A stretch of 64,000 nt of DNA from positions 3,162,001-3,226,000 of the forward strand of contig NZ_JAIHLP010000002.1 in the NCBI RefSeq assembly GCF_020009625.1, in the 5' to 3' direction. How positions within the stretch are numbered: position 1 is the stretch's first letter; each line of letters begins with the position of its first letter. This document shows positions 18,740 through 27,477 of this stretch, piece by piece. Under the pieces are notes generated by a model. The model saw nothing but the letters and a program-made list of their open reading frames with translations, did no database searches and was not told the DNA's origin. The position numbers and the translations under genes were made by a program. Source of the stretch: Leifsonia poae. GTDB lineage: Bacteria > Actinomycetota > Actinomycetes > Actinomycetales > Microbacteriaceae.

Positions 18740-19716
18740 CCACACGAATCCTGTTCCTGGGCGGGGCCGGCATGATCGGGTCGGCCGCCGCGCGAGAGGC
18801 AGTCGCCCAGGGGGCGGAGGTGACGATCGTCACGCGCACCGAACCGCGGCGGCCCGTCGCCGACGGTGTGCGACAGCTGCGCGGCGATGTGCGCGACCGG
18901 GAGCAGCTGGCCGCGCTCGTCGGAGGCGAGAACTGGGACTCCGTGGTCAACTGGGTCGGCTTCACGCCGGGCGATCTCGACGGACATGTCGAGCTCTTCC
19001 GCGACACGACCTCGCAATACGTCTTCATCAGCACCTGCTCGGTGTTCGCCCGACCGGTGCCGACCCTCCCCATCACCGAGTCCAGCCCGCGCCGGCAACC
19101 CGTCTTCGGGTATGCGCGCGACAAGGTGGAGTGCGAGCTGACCCTCGAAGACGCGTACCGCAGCCACGACTTCCCGCTGACAATCGTGCGGCCGTTCCAC
19201 ACCTACGACCGCACCACGCTGCCGATCCTCTCGGGCTGGACGGCCATCGAGCGGATGCGCGCCGGCGAAGGCGTCGTCGTCCACGGTGACGGCACCTCGC
19301 TCTGGACGCTGATGCACTCCACCGATTTCGCGCGCGCATTCGTGCCGCTGCTCGGCAACCAGCACGCGGTCGGCGAGAGCGTGAACGTGGTGAGCGGCGA
19401 CATCCTCACCTGGGACCAGATCCACCTCACGCTCGCCGCCGCGGCCGGGGTGCGCTCGCCGCGGCTCGTGCACCGGTCGAGCGAGTCGATCGCCACGGAG
19501 ATCCCGGGCTGGGGCGAGGTGCTGGAACACGACTTCCGGCACACGATGCTGTTCGACACGACGAAACTGCAGCGGCTGGTGCCCGGATTCGCTCCGCGGG
19601 TGAGTCTTTCGCAGGGCGCGCGCGAGATCATCGAGCACTACGAGGCCACTCCAGCCGCCCGCGAACCGGATGCGGAGCTCAGCGCCGCCTTCGACCGTCT
19701 GATAGCGCGACCCTGA
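18736..19716 (+). CDS. NAD-dependent epimerase/dehydratase (extended SDR)
   Basis: A 326-residue extended short-chain dehydrogenase. The dinucleotide motif GGAGMIGSAAA is at residues about 8-18, a catalytic Ser/Thr lies in FISTCSV, and the active-site pair is in YARDK (YxxxK). It probably acts on the carbohydrate processed by module A, either an NDP-sugar or a free keto sugar. It is coupled by ATGA to the TIM-barrel gene. A 126-bp gap with a GGTAA/GGTAT direct repeat separates it from the GntR gene. Confidence 0.85.
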   Translation: MTTRILFLGGAGMIGSAAAREAVAQGAEVTIVTRTEPRRPVADGVRQLRGDVRDREQLAALVGGENWDSVVNWVGFTPGDLDGHVELFRDTTSQYVFISTCSVFARPVPTLPITESSPRRQPVFGYARDKVECELTLEDAYRSHDFPLTIVRPFHTYDRTTLPILSGWTAIERMRAGEGVVVHGDGTSLWTLMHSTDFARAFVPLLGNQHAVGESVNVVSGDILTWDQIHLTLAAAAGVRSPRLVHRSSESIATEIPGWGEVLEHDFRHTMLFDTTKLQRLVPGFAPRVSLSQGAREIIEHYEATPAAREPDAELSAAFDRLIARP

Positions 19717-19789
19717 CCCCGGCCCGACGAGAAGTGCGCGGGATATCGGAATATTCCGTGGCGTGGCGGCCTCAGCTGGGGTCGACAAA

Positions 19790-19804
19790 GGTAACAAGTG
19801 GTAT
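19790..19804 (+). promoter_or_regulatory. GGTAA-N5-GGTAT direct repeat upstream of the GntR gene
   Basis: AGGTAACAAGTGGTAT (19789-19804) differs at only two positions from AGGTATCAAGAGGTAT at 26336-26351. It lies about 40 bp before the GntR start, which suggests autoregulation. Confidence 0.6.
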
Positions 19805-19842
19805 GAATGAGGCGTGCGATGGGACAGTGGAGGGTGTCGCCG

Positions 19843-20622
19843 GTGAGCGAAGAGACGAGCGGTGGGGCTGGGATCGACACGGCCACCGCCATCCGGCCCG
19901 ACTACCCGGAGCCGCTGTGGATACAGGCGGTCAACCTGATCAACCGCGAGATCGCGAGCGGGGTGCTCAAACCGGGCATGCGCCTCCCGCCCGAACGCGA
20001 GCTCTGCCTGCAACTGAACATCTCACGCGTCACCCTGCGGAAAGCGCTCAACAAGCTGGTCGAAGACGGCGTGCTCAGCGCCTCACACGGGCGCGGCTGG
20101 TATGTGGCGCAGGCGCCCGGAGTCGGCAAGGAGTGGCCCAACAGTCTCGAATCGTTCACCGAGACGGCCGCCAGAATGGGTCTCGTCGCCGGCTCCCGGG
20201 TGCTGCGCGCCGAAACGAAACCGGCCAGCCTCGACGAAGCGGAAGAGCTCTCCATCGCACCGGGCACGCCGCTCTTCCACCTGGAGCGCGTCCGCCTGCT
20301 CAACGATGTGCCGATCGCGCTCGACGTGACACGCATTCCGGCGACTCTCGCACCCGCGCTCGCCGAAGCCGACTTCACCGTCGACTCGCTCTATGAGCGC
20401 CTCGCGGAGGCCGGGATCGAACCGCTCCGTGCCGACGCCACGATCGAAGCCCGCGAAGCCGATCCTTCGGCCGCGGAGCACCTCGACCTCGCGGTCGGCA
20501 AGCCCGTGCTCGTGATGCGCCAGCTTGCCGTCGACCGCGCCGAGCATCCCCTCTTCGTCTCCACCATCACCTACGCCGGCGATCGCTACCGCTTGCGCAC
20601 CTTCTTCGCCCGCTCCCGCTAG
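19843..20622 (+). CDS. GntR-family regulator, HutC/UTRA type (module A)
   Basis: 259 residues: a winged helix (LPPERELCLQLNISRVTLRKAL, about residues 49-70, then GVLSASHGRGWYV) and a UTRA effector domain ending AGDRYRLRTFFARSR. HutC-type GntR proteins such as DasR, NagR and FrlR sense sugar phosphates or fructosamines and usually repress. GTG 19843 was chosen for GGAGGG eight bases upstream; GTG 19807 and ATG 19819 in the same frame are possible. It is closely similar along its whole length to the GntR protein at 27474. It is the best candidate to read the GGTAT repeats, which are found beside both paralogues. Confidence 0.92.
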   Translation: MSEETSGGAGIDTATAIRPDYPEPLWIQAVNLINREIASGVLKPGMRLPPERELCLQLNISRVTLRKALNKLVEDGVLSASHGRGWYVAQAPGVGKEWPNSLESFTETAARMGLVAGSRVLRAETKPASLDEAEELSIAPGTPLFHLERVRLLNDVPIALDVTRIPATLAPALAEADFTVDSLYERLAEAGIEPLRADATIEAREADPSAAEHLDLAVGKPVLVMRQLAVDRAEHPLFVSTITYAGDRYRLRTFFARSR

Positions 20623-20641
20623 CACTCGCGTCCGCCGGCGT

Positions 20642-20655
20642 CCGCGCGTGCGCGG
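20642..20655. terminator. Short GC hairpin between convergent genes
   Basis: CCGCGCGTGCGCGG can fold as a 5-bp stem with a CGTG loop between the converging GntR and ATPase genes. It is weak and has no T-tract. Confidence 0.3.
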
Positions 20656-20684
20656 GGAAGTGACGGCAGGGCAAGCGGAGCGGG

Positions 20685-21635
20685 TCAGGCGGTGGCCGGG
20701 GTCAGGGAGGCCAGGAGCGTGGCAACGGCGGGGTCGTCGGACCAGGCACGGGCCCAATGCGAGCCGTCGGCGGTCGGGCCCGGGTCCGCCTCGCTGATGG
20801 CGACGTCGGGGGAGGCGAGGTAGCGGTCCGGGTCGACGACGAACGGCTCCGACTTGGGGTCAGGCGCGGCCCTCACGAGCAGCTGGGTGTACGGATGCAC
20901 GGGGTTCAGGATGACCTCGCTCGAACCGCCCCGCTCGACCACGCGTCCGTTCCGCATCACGACGATCTGCGACGAGAAGTGGCGTGCCGTGGCGAGGTCG
21001 TGCGTGATGTAGAGCACCGCCAGGTTGCGCTGCCTTTTGAGGTCGTCGAGCAGCTGCAGGATCTCGAGACGGATGGAGACGTCCAGCATCGAGACCGGCT
21101 CGTCGGCGATCAGCACCTCCGGGCGCGGCGCGAGGGCGCGGGCGATGGCGATGCGTTGCCGCTGACCGCCCGACAGCTCGTGCGGGTATTTGGCCAGCAT
21201 CTCGTCGGCCGGCCCCAGGTTCACCGAGTCGAGCAGACGGCGCAGCTCCCGCTCCTCCTCGGCCCGGTTCTTGACGATGCCGTGGATCCGCAGCGGCCTG
21301 GCCAGCTGGTGCCGGATGGGCAGTGACGGGTTCAACGACGAGAACGGGTCCTGGAAGACCATCTGCACGCGCGAGCGGTACGCCTTGGTGGCGCGGCGCC
21401 CGCGCCCGATGGGGGCACCGTCGAGGGTGATGTCGCCGCCGGTCGGTTCGACCAGACGGATGAGCATCTTGGCGATGGTTGATTTGCCGCTGCCGCTCTC
21501 GCCGACCAGCGCGACCGACTCGCCCGGCCGCACGACGATCGAGACGTCGTCGACCGCGCGCAGGGTCTTGTTGCGCAGCCCGGTGCCCCGGATCTCGTAG
21601 TTCTTGCGCAGGTGGAGCGCTTCGAGTGTCGTCAT
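20685..21635 (-). CDS. Opp/Dpp-type ABC ATP-binding protein (DppF-like, module B)
   Basis: 316 residues with Walker [11 protein letters not shown]-loop QDPFSSLNPSLPIRHQLARP, signature LSGGQRQRIAIARAL and Walker B VLIADEPVSMLD, followed by the oligopeptide-type C-terminal region, which here lacks the Cys-rich segment seen at 14387. It is the last gene of the minus-strand transporter operon (24546-26228 through 20685) and overlaps the preceding ATPase by four bases. It converges with the module A GntR gene. Confidence 0.92.
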   Translation of the reverse strand: MTTLEALHLRKNYEIRGTGLRNKTLRAVDDVSIVVRPGESVALVGESGSGKSTIAKMLIRLVEPTGGDITLDGAPIGRGRRATKAYRSRVQMVFQDPFSSLNPSLPIRHQLARPLRIHGIVKNRAEEERELRRLLDSVNLGPADEMLAKYPHELSGGQRQRIAIARALAPRPEVLIADEPVSMLDVSIRLEILQLLDDLKRQRNLAVLYITHDLATARHFSSQIVVMRNGRVVERGGSSEVILNPVHPYTQLLVRAAPDPKSEPFVVDPDRYLASPDVAISEADPGPTADGSHWARAWSDDPAVATLLASLTPATA

Positions 21636-22513
21636 GCGGTGACCTCTTCCTCACTGTCGACGGTCGTGTCGACGTAGCGGGTTCCGGTGAGCGGCACGTC
21701 GCCGCGCAGGCTCGGGAACGACCGCAGCAGGTGCCGGGTGTATTCGTGCGCCGGGTTCTCCAGCAGCACGTCGGGCGTGTTCTCCTCGACCAGTCGGCCG
21801 GAGAGCATGATGCCCACGCGGTCGCTGATCTCGAGCAGCAGCCCGAGGTCGTGGGTGATGAACAGCACGGCGAAACCGAACTCGTGGCGCAGCCGGTTGA
21901 TCTCTTCGAGGATGTTGCGTTGCACCACGACGTCGAGCGCGGTGGTCGGCTCGTCCATGATGATGAGGCGGGGGCGCAAGGCCAGGGCCATCGCGATCAT
22001 GACGCGCTGGCGCATCCCGCCCGAGAGTTCGTGCGGGTAGCTGCGCAGGCGGTCTTCGGGGATTCCGACGGTGCGCAGCAGCTCGGCCGCGCGTTCCCGC
22101 CGCTGGCGACGGTTCAGGCCGGATCTGTGGTCGATGAAGATGTCTTCGATCTGCGATCCGATGCGGTGCACCGGGTTGAGCGCGTTCATGGCGCCCTGGA
22201 AGACCATCGAGATCTCCTGCCAGCGGAAGGCGCGCAGATCCGGACCGTCGAGGGTGAGGATGTCGGTGCGTCCGCCGTCCTCCCTGGCCCAGTCGATGGA
22301 GCCCCCGGTGATCTCGGCGGGTGCCTGCAGCAGACGGGTGATCGTGTAGGCCAGTGTCGACTTGCCGCAGCCGGATTCGCCGGCCAACCCGACGATCTCG
22401 CCGGGGTGGATGTCGAGCGACACCTTGTTGACCGCGCGCACAGGCGAGGCCGTCTGGTAGTCGACCGTGAGGTTCTGGATGCTCAGGAGCGGTGAGCTCG
22501 CCGGTCTCGTCAT
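21632..22513 (-). CDS. Opp/Dpp-type ABC ATP-binding protein (DppD-like, module B)
   Basis: 293 residues with Walker A GESGCGKST, signature [15 protein letters not shown] and Walker [13 protein letters not shown], ending shortly after the H-loop (FITHDLGLLLEI) and a brief C-terminal segment. The ATG at 22513 shares one base with the stop of the permease upstream, a TGATG overlap. It is the separate-gene counterpart of the ATPase half of the module A fusion protein. Confidence 0.92.
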   Translation of the reverse strand: MTRPASSPLLSIQNLTVDYQTASPVRAVNKVSLDIHPGEIVGLAGESGCGKSTLAYTITRLLQAPAEITGGSIDWAREDGGRTDILTLDGPDLRAFRWQEISMVFQGAMNALNPVHRIGSQIEDIFIDHRSGLNRRQRRERAAELLRTVGIPEDRLRSYPHELSGGMRQRVMIAMALALRPRLIIMDEPTTALDVVVQRNILEEINRLRHEFGFAVLFITHDLGLLLEISDRVGIMLSGRLVEENTPDVLLENPAHEYTRHLLRSFPSLRGDVPLTGTRYVDTTVDSEEEVTA

Positions 22514-23490
22514 CAGTGGGCGCCCTTCAGCTTGCGGGACTGCTTGAGGATGGCGGCCGTGCGAAGCCGCGGGTTGATCCGCTCGTCGATGCTGAAGTTG
22601 ATGAGACCGAGGGCGGCGCCGAGGATGGCGATGCAGAGGCCGGGCGGTACGAACCACCACCAGGCCCCGAGCGAGATGGCCTGGGCGTTCTGGGCGAAGA
22701 ACAGGATGCTGCCCCAGGACTTTCCGCCGGGTGCGCCGAGGCCGAGGAACGAGAGTCCAGCCTCGGCGAGGATCGCTCCGAGAGCGCCGAAGACGAACTG
22801 CGAGGCGATGATGGGCATCAGGTTGGGCAGGATCTCCCGCAGCATGATGCGCCAATTGGATTCGCTGGCGACGCGGGCGGCGTCGACGTAGTCGCGGGAG
22901 CGCACCGAGAGGGTCTGCGCCCGGAGGACGCGCGCGGCGCCGGCCCAGGAGACGAGCGCGATCACCACGGAGATCACGATGATGTCGCGCGACTCCACGT
23001 AGTCGGTCACGATGATCAGCAGCGGCAGGCCCGGGATGACCAGGAAGACGTTGCTCACGAGCGAGGAGAGGTTGTCCCAGATGCCGCCGAGGAACGCTCC
23101 TCCCACGCCGAAGATCATCGAGAGGATGACGGTGATCGCTCCGGCGACGACGCCGATGACCACGGAGCCGGTGGTGCCGGCGACGACCTGGCCGAGCACA
23201 TCCTGTCCGATGTTGGTGGTGCCGAAGAGGTGGTCGGCCGACGGGGGCTGAAGGCCGATGGGGCTCGACTGGTTGGGGTTCGGCACGAGGAACGGTCCGA
23301 GGATCGCCAGCAGGGCGAAGAAGGCGCAGACGCTGATCCCCACCCAGAACTTCCAGCCGCGGGCGGAGCGACGGCGGGAGGTTGAGCGTCCGGCGGCGCG
23401 GAAGAATCCGGTGCGGGGTGCGCCGCCGTCGGGGTCGGGTTCGGAGCCGGAGAGGTCCGGGTCGGCGAGTTCTTGTTGCGTGAAGCTCAT
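22513..23490 (-). CDS. Opp/Dpp-type ABC permease (DppC-like, module B)
   Basis: 325 residues with a hydrophilic 50-residue N-terminus, then six membrane segments, the DppC motif FGTTNIGQDVLGQVVAG and the EAA loop DYVDAARVASESNWRIMLREI, ending FSIDERINPRLR. It partners the DppB-like permease encoded nine bases upstream. The substrate is probably an oligosaccharide or glycoconjugate, judged from neighbours only. Confidence 0.93.
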   Translation of the reverse strand: MSFTQQELADPDLSGSEPDPDGGAPRTGFFRAAGRSTSRRRSARGWKFWVGISVCAFFALLAILGPFLVPNPNQSSPIGLQPPSADHLFGTTNIGQDVLGQVVAGTTGSVVIGVVAGAITVILSMIFGVGGAFLGGIWDNLSSLVSNVFLVIPGLPLLIIVTDYVESRDIIVISVVIALVSWAGAARVLRAQTLSVRSRDYVDAARVASESNWRIMLREILPNLMPIIASQFVFGALGAILAEAGLSFLGLGAPGGKSWGSILFFAQNAQAISLGAWWWFVPPGLCIAILGAALGLINFSIDERINPRLRTAAILKQSRKLKGAH

Positions 23491-23499
23491 GGGGCTCTC

Positions 23500-24483
23500 C
23501 TAGTTCGCCAGGCGCGTTCGGGGGTCGATGAAGCCGTAGATCAGGTCCACGACCAGGTTGGCGCCGAGGACGGCGAGGGTGATCACGAGGAACAGCGCCT
23601 GCATCAGCGGGTAGTCGTTGTTCTGCACGGCGGTCAGCAGGGTGAATCCCACGCCGGGGTAGCCGAAGACGCTCTCGGTGACGACGGAGCCGTTCACGAT
23701 GAAGCCGAGTGACATGGCGAACCCGGCCACCGAGGGCAGCAGGGCGTTGCGCATGGCGTACGAGCCGAACACCCGGCGGGGGCGGAGTCCCTTTGCCCGG
23801 GCGGTGACCACGTAGTCCTCGGCCATCGTCGAGACCATCATGTTGCGGGTGCCGAGCAGCTGGCCGGAGACCGAGGCCAGCACGATCGTGATGGCCGGCA
23901 GCGCGCCGTAGAGCAGCACCGAACCGATGAACTCGGGAGTGAAGCCGGGGGTGATGTTGAAGTCGTAGCCGCCGCTCACGGGGAACCAGTGCAGGATCGA
24001 CCCGAAGATGTAGACGAGCACGAGGGCGAGCCAGAAGTACGGGATGGCGGAGAAGAAGGTGGAGGCGGGCAGGATCGAGTCGGTCCAGGTGCCGCGGCGC
24101 CAGCCGAGCCAGGAGCCGAACAGGATGCCGACAACGTAGCTGATGATGGTGGCGAGACCCACGAGGCCGACGGTCCAGGGCAGCGCCTGCATGACCACGT
24201 CGATGGCCGGGGTGGGGTAGAAGCTCACCGAGAGGCCGAAGTTGCCGGTGAAGAGGTTGCCGAGGTAGTGGAAGTACTGCACGATCAGCGGATCGTGCGA
24301 GACGCCGAACTGCAATTCGAGTGCGTGCCGTGCTTCGGGCGGCATGGGGGCGACGCCCTGGGTCTTGGCCAGGATGACGTCGACCGGGCTGCCTTTGACC
24401 AGTCGGGGCAGCAGGAAGTTGAGGGTGATCGCGATCCAGCCGGCGATCAGGTAGAAGCCGAGCTTGCTGAGGTAATAGCGCAT
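23500..24483 (-). CDS. Opp/Dpp-type ABC permease (DppB-like, module B)
   Basis: 327 residues with the DppB N-terminus (FYLIAGWIAITLNFLLPRL), about six membrane segments, the EAA loop DYVVTARAKGLRPRRVFGSY and the end FIDPRTRLAN. It follows the binding-protein gene after a 62-bp gap that contains a 15-bp perfect stem. It is the paralogue of the module A permease at 11355. Confidence 0.93.
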   Translation of the reverse strand: MRYYLSKLGFYLIAGWIAITLNFLLPRLVKGSPVDVILAKTQGVAPMPPEARHALELQFGVSHDPLIVQYFHYLGNLFTGNFGLSVSFYPTPAIDVVMQALPWTVGLVGLATIISYVVGILFGSWLGWRRGTWTDSILPASTFFSAIPYFWLALVLVYIFGSILHWFPVSGGYDFNITPGFTPEFIGSVLLYGALPAITIVLASVSGQLLGTRNMMVSTMAEDYVVTARAKGLRPRRVFGSYAMRNALLPSVAGFAMSLGFIVNGSVVTESVFGYPGVGFTLLTAVQNNDYPLMQALFLVITLAVLGANLVVDLIYGFIDPRTRLAN

Positions 24484-24503
24484 GGGGGTGCTTTCCGCCG
24501 AGG

Positions 24504-24538
24504 GCGGGCGGCGACCGGATGTTCCGGTCGCCGCCCGC
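24504..24538 (-). terminator. 15-bp perfect stem after the binding-protein gene
   Basis: GCGGGCGGCGACCGG and its exact complement flank a 5-base loop (24519-24523), between the binding-protein stop and the DppB-like start. There is no T-tract. Its position matches the hairpins at 17234 and 43244 and suggests attenuation of downstream genes or stabilisation of the binding-protein transcript. Confidence 0.75.
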
Positions 24539-24545
24539 GCGCGAG

Positions 24546-26228
24546 TTACTTGACTGGTTTCAGCTGCTTGGCGATGTAGCCGATGTTGCCCGACAGCCAG
24601 TTGGACGGGGTGGCCCAGAGGTTGTCGGTGGTGGGCATCCCGGTGAAGAACTGGGTGCGGTACGTGGTGACCGCGCCGTTCTGGCTGAGGATGATGTACG
24701 GCTGGTTCTCGGCGAAGTAGGTGCCGAGGGCCTGGTAGGCGGAGGTGAGCTTGGCCGGGTCGTTGGTGCTGCCCGCTTCGGCGATCAGCTTGTCGACGGC
24801 CGGGTCGCTGAACCGCACGAAGTTGGCGTTGGCCGGCTTGCCGACGGGCGCCGACTTGGCCGAGTCGAGGCTGTCGCTGAACTGCTGGAACGGGTTCGGT
24901 CCGGTGGGGATGCGGTCGTCGAGCAGGTCGAACGTGCCGTTCTGGCGTGCAGTGGAGTACGCGCCGAGCGAGAGCTCCTCGGGTGTGGCCTGCACACCGA
25001 TCTTGGAGAAGTCCTGAACCAGCAGCTGGTCGGCCGTGATCGTGTCGGTGTAGCCGGTCACGGTCGTGATCTTGAACCTGATCGGCTGGCCGTCTTTGCC
25101 GAGCAGGTTTCCCGAGCCGTCGTACTTGTAGCCGGCGTCGGTCAGGATCTTCTTGGCCTGGTCGATGTTCTGGTCGAGCGTCTTGCCTTTGTACGCTGCG
25201 GGGATGTATGCCTCGTCGCGCGGCTGGAGCAGGCTGGTGGGGTTGCCCGGGGTGTCAGTGCCGCCGAACGCCTGCTTGATGATCGTGTTGCGGTCGATCG
25301 AGAGGCTGAGCGCCTGACGGAAGGCGACGTCGTTGAACGGCGCCTTGGAGAGGTTGGGCAGCAGCGCCTTGATGTCGGCAGGGATCGATGTGTACTTGTT
25401 GTACTTCGGGTCCTTGTCGACGAACGACTTCTGCACGTCCTGGAGGGCGATGCCGGCCCAGTCGATCTGGCCGGCGTTCAGCGAGTTGAGTGCGGCGGCG
25501 TTGCCGGTCGAGGTGACGAGACGGATGCCGGGGACGGCGGGCTCGCCCTTCTGGTAGTAGCTCTTGTTGGCCACGAGGGTGACCGACTGCGGGGTGAAGG
25601 TGCCGAACGAGAACGCACCGGTGCCGATGGGCTTGGTGTTCGTCGTCTTCGACGGGTCGGGGATCGACTTCCAGATGTGCTCGGGAACGATGAAGGTGAG
25701 GCCGAGCAGGCGGTACTCGTTGGGGAAGTCGGGCTGGGTCAGCGTGATGGTGACGTGCGTGTCGTCGACGGCTTTCGCATCCGCGATCTTGAGGCCGTAG
25801 AGATTGATCGCCGGATTCGCCTTGATGAGGTTGTAGGTGTAAGCCACGTCGGCGGCGGTGAACGGCTTTCCGTCCTGCCATTTGACGCCGTCACGCAGCG
25901 TGACGCTGTAGGTGAGGCCGTCCGGGCTGACCGTGTATTCGGTGCCGAGCCATGACTGCGGCTTCTCGTTCTTCGCCGAGTTGAAGTAGAACAGCGGTTC
26001 GTAGAGCGCGCCGAGGACGGCTCCGTTCGCTCCGTAGGCCACGTCGCTCACGAAGGGGTTGAAGTTGTCGGTCAGGTTGCCGGGGTTTCCGGAGAAGACG
26101 TTCACATAACGGGTGGCGCCGGAGGAGCTTCCGCCCGAGCTCGAACATCCGGTGATGATGAGCGTTGCCGCGGCCACGGTTGCGATCGCCGCAGCGAGTC
26201 GCATCCTCTTCGATTTGCGTGGTTGCAC
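24546..26228 (-). CDS. Extracellular solute-binding lipoprotein, family 5 (module B)
   Basis: A 560-residue DppA/OppA-like lipoprotein. A basic N-terminus and hydrophobic segment end in the lipobox IITGCSSSG (Cys at about residue 28). Family features are ALYEPLFYFN, the segment YSVTLRDGVKWQDGKPFTAADVAYTYNL and GTGAFSFGTF. Start GTG 26228 is preceded by GAGGAG. It heads the minus-strand transporter operon. The divergent 209-bp region shared with the Gfo/Idh gene carries GGTAT repeats. Similarity to the module A binding protein is only family-level, so the two transporters may take different ligands. Confidence 0.93.
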   Translation of the reverse strand: MQPRKSKRMRLAAAIATVAAATLIITGCSSSGGSSSGATRYVNVFSGNPGNLTDNFNPFVSDVAYGANGAVLGALYEPLFYFNSAKNEKPQSWLGTEYTVSPDGLTYSVTLRDGVKWQDGKPFTAADVAYTYNLIKANPAINLYGLKIADAKAVDDTHVTITLTQPDFPNEYRLLGLTFIVPEHIWKSIPDPSKTTNTKPIGTGAFSFGTFTPQSVTLVANKSYYQKGEPAVPGIRLVTSTGNAAALNSLNAGQIDWAGIALQDVQKSFVDKDPKYNKYTSIPADIKALLPNLSKAPFNDVAFRQALSLSIDRNTIIKQAFGGTDTPGNPTSLLQPRDEAYIPAAYKGKTLDQNIDQAKKILTDAGYKYDGSGNLLGKDGQPIRFKITTVTGYTDTITADQLLVQDFSKIGVQATPEELSLGAYSTARQNGTFDLLDDRIPTGPNPFQQFSDSLDSAKSAPVGKPANANFVRFSDPAVDKLIAEAGSTNDPAKLTSAYQALGTYFAENQPYIILSQNGAVTTYRTQFFTGMPTTDNLWATPSNWLSGNIGYIAKQLKPVK

Positions 26229-26336
26229 TTCACTTCTCCTCAGTAGATCGTGCTGTGGGTGAGTTCGGGTGGCCGACAGTGACGATGCGCCAGTGCAGAC
26301 CGTGTGTTTACGAGAGCATACATAGTGGAGCCCTGA

Positions 26337-26399
26337 GGTATCAAGAGGTATTTATTTCCGGAAGATTAACTCTCTTCATGTAGACCAATGGCGTACCAC
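26337..26399. promoter_or_regulatory. GGTAT-N5-GGTAT repeat and inverted partner in the module B divergent promoter
   Basis: GGTAT occurs at 26337-26341 and 26347-26351 on the plus strand. On the minus strand TGGTA (26394-26398) and TGGTC (26383-26387) are spaced 11 bp. The region separates the divergent binding-protein and Gfo/Idh genes, so one regulator could control both directions. Confidence 0.55.
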
Positions 26400-26437
26400 A
26401 TGGCTACTATATGGAACACGCTTCTGAAGGAGGAAAT

Positions 26438-27477
26438 GTGATTCGTGTCGGTCTGCTCGGTTCCGGGTTCATCAGTGACACCTATGCGGATGCGCTGCAG
26501 GATGTGCGGAACGCCGAGATCGTCGCCAACTACTCGCGCGACCTCCGGCGCGCGAAAGACTTCGCCGAGAAGTGGGGCCGATCCCCAGGCAATACGACTC
26601 GATGGAGGCCCTGTGCGCCGACCCCGAAGTCGACCTCGTCGTCATCGCGCTGCCCAACGAGGCGCATGTGGAGGCGGTGCGCATTGTGGCCGCGGCCGGC
26701 AAGGGCGTCGTCTGCACCAAGCCGCTCGCCCGCACCGGGGCCGAGGCCGCCGAGATTCTGAAGATCGTCACCGACGCGGGCGTATGGCACGGCTATGCCG
26801 AGAGCTCGGTCTTCTCACCCAACATCGCCAAAGCCCACCAGATGGTGGCCGCCGGCGCGATCGGGGATGTGCTCACCATGCGGGCGCGCGAAGCGCACTC
26901 CGGCCCGCACGCCCCGCACTTCTGGGATGCGGAGACCGCGGGCGGCGGCGCCCTGCTCGACATGGGCTGCCACACCGTGGAGTCGGCCCGCCACTTCTTC
27001 GGCAAAGACAACCCCGTGACCGAGGTCTTCTCCTGGGGCGCCACGATGGTGCACGGCGACAAGACCACGGGCGAGGACACCGCCATCGCGCTGCTCAAGT
27101 TCGCCGGCGGCCAGCTCGCGCAGATCGAGTCGTCGTGGATCGAGAAGGGCGGCATGCAGCTGCGGCACGAGCTGGTCGGCACCGCCGGCCGCATCGTCAC
27201 CGACACCTCGCAGACCCCGGTGTGGGGGTTCATCGAGAACCCCGCCGGCTACCTCGTCGAGAAGGCTGACGCCGACACCGGCTGGGTGTACCCGGTTCCC
27301 GAGGAGGCACGCGCCTACGGTTTCAGCCAGGAGATGCGGCACTTCGTCGACCGGTTCGCCGCGGGGGAGCCCCCGGTGGAGACGTTCGGCGACGGCTTCA
27401 TCGTCAACTGCATCCTGGACGCCTGCTACGCCTCGATGAAGAGCGGCGTCTGGGAGACGGTGAGCTTCGACAGATGA
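26438..27477 (+). pseudogene. Gfo/Idh/MocA-family oxidoreductase, single-base frameshift
   Basis: GTG 26438 follows AAGGAGG by four bases. The N-terminal dinucleotide motif (VGLLGSGFISDTYADAL) is read in one frame up to KWG at 26576. The rest (IPRQYDSMEALCADPEVDLVV and onward, including CTKPLAR) continues in the -1 frame to 27477. One base is missing in GTGGGGCCG (26572-26580); restoring it yields a 346-residue enzyme of normal length. The stop overlaps the GntR start by ATGA, so the downstream genes were coupled to it. A decayed gene or a homopolymer base-call error would both fit. Confidence 0.85.
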
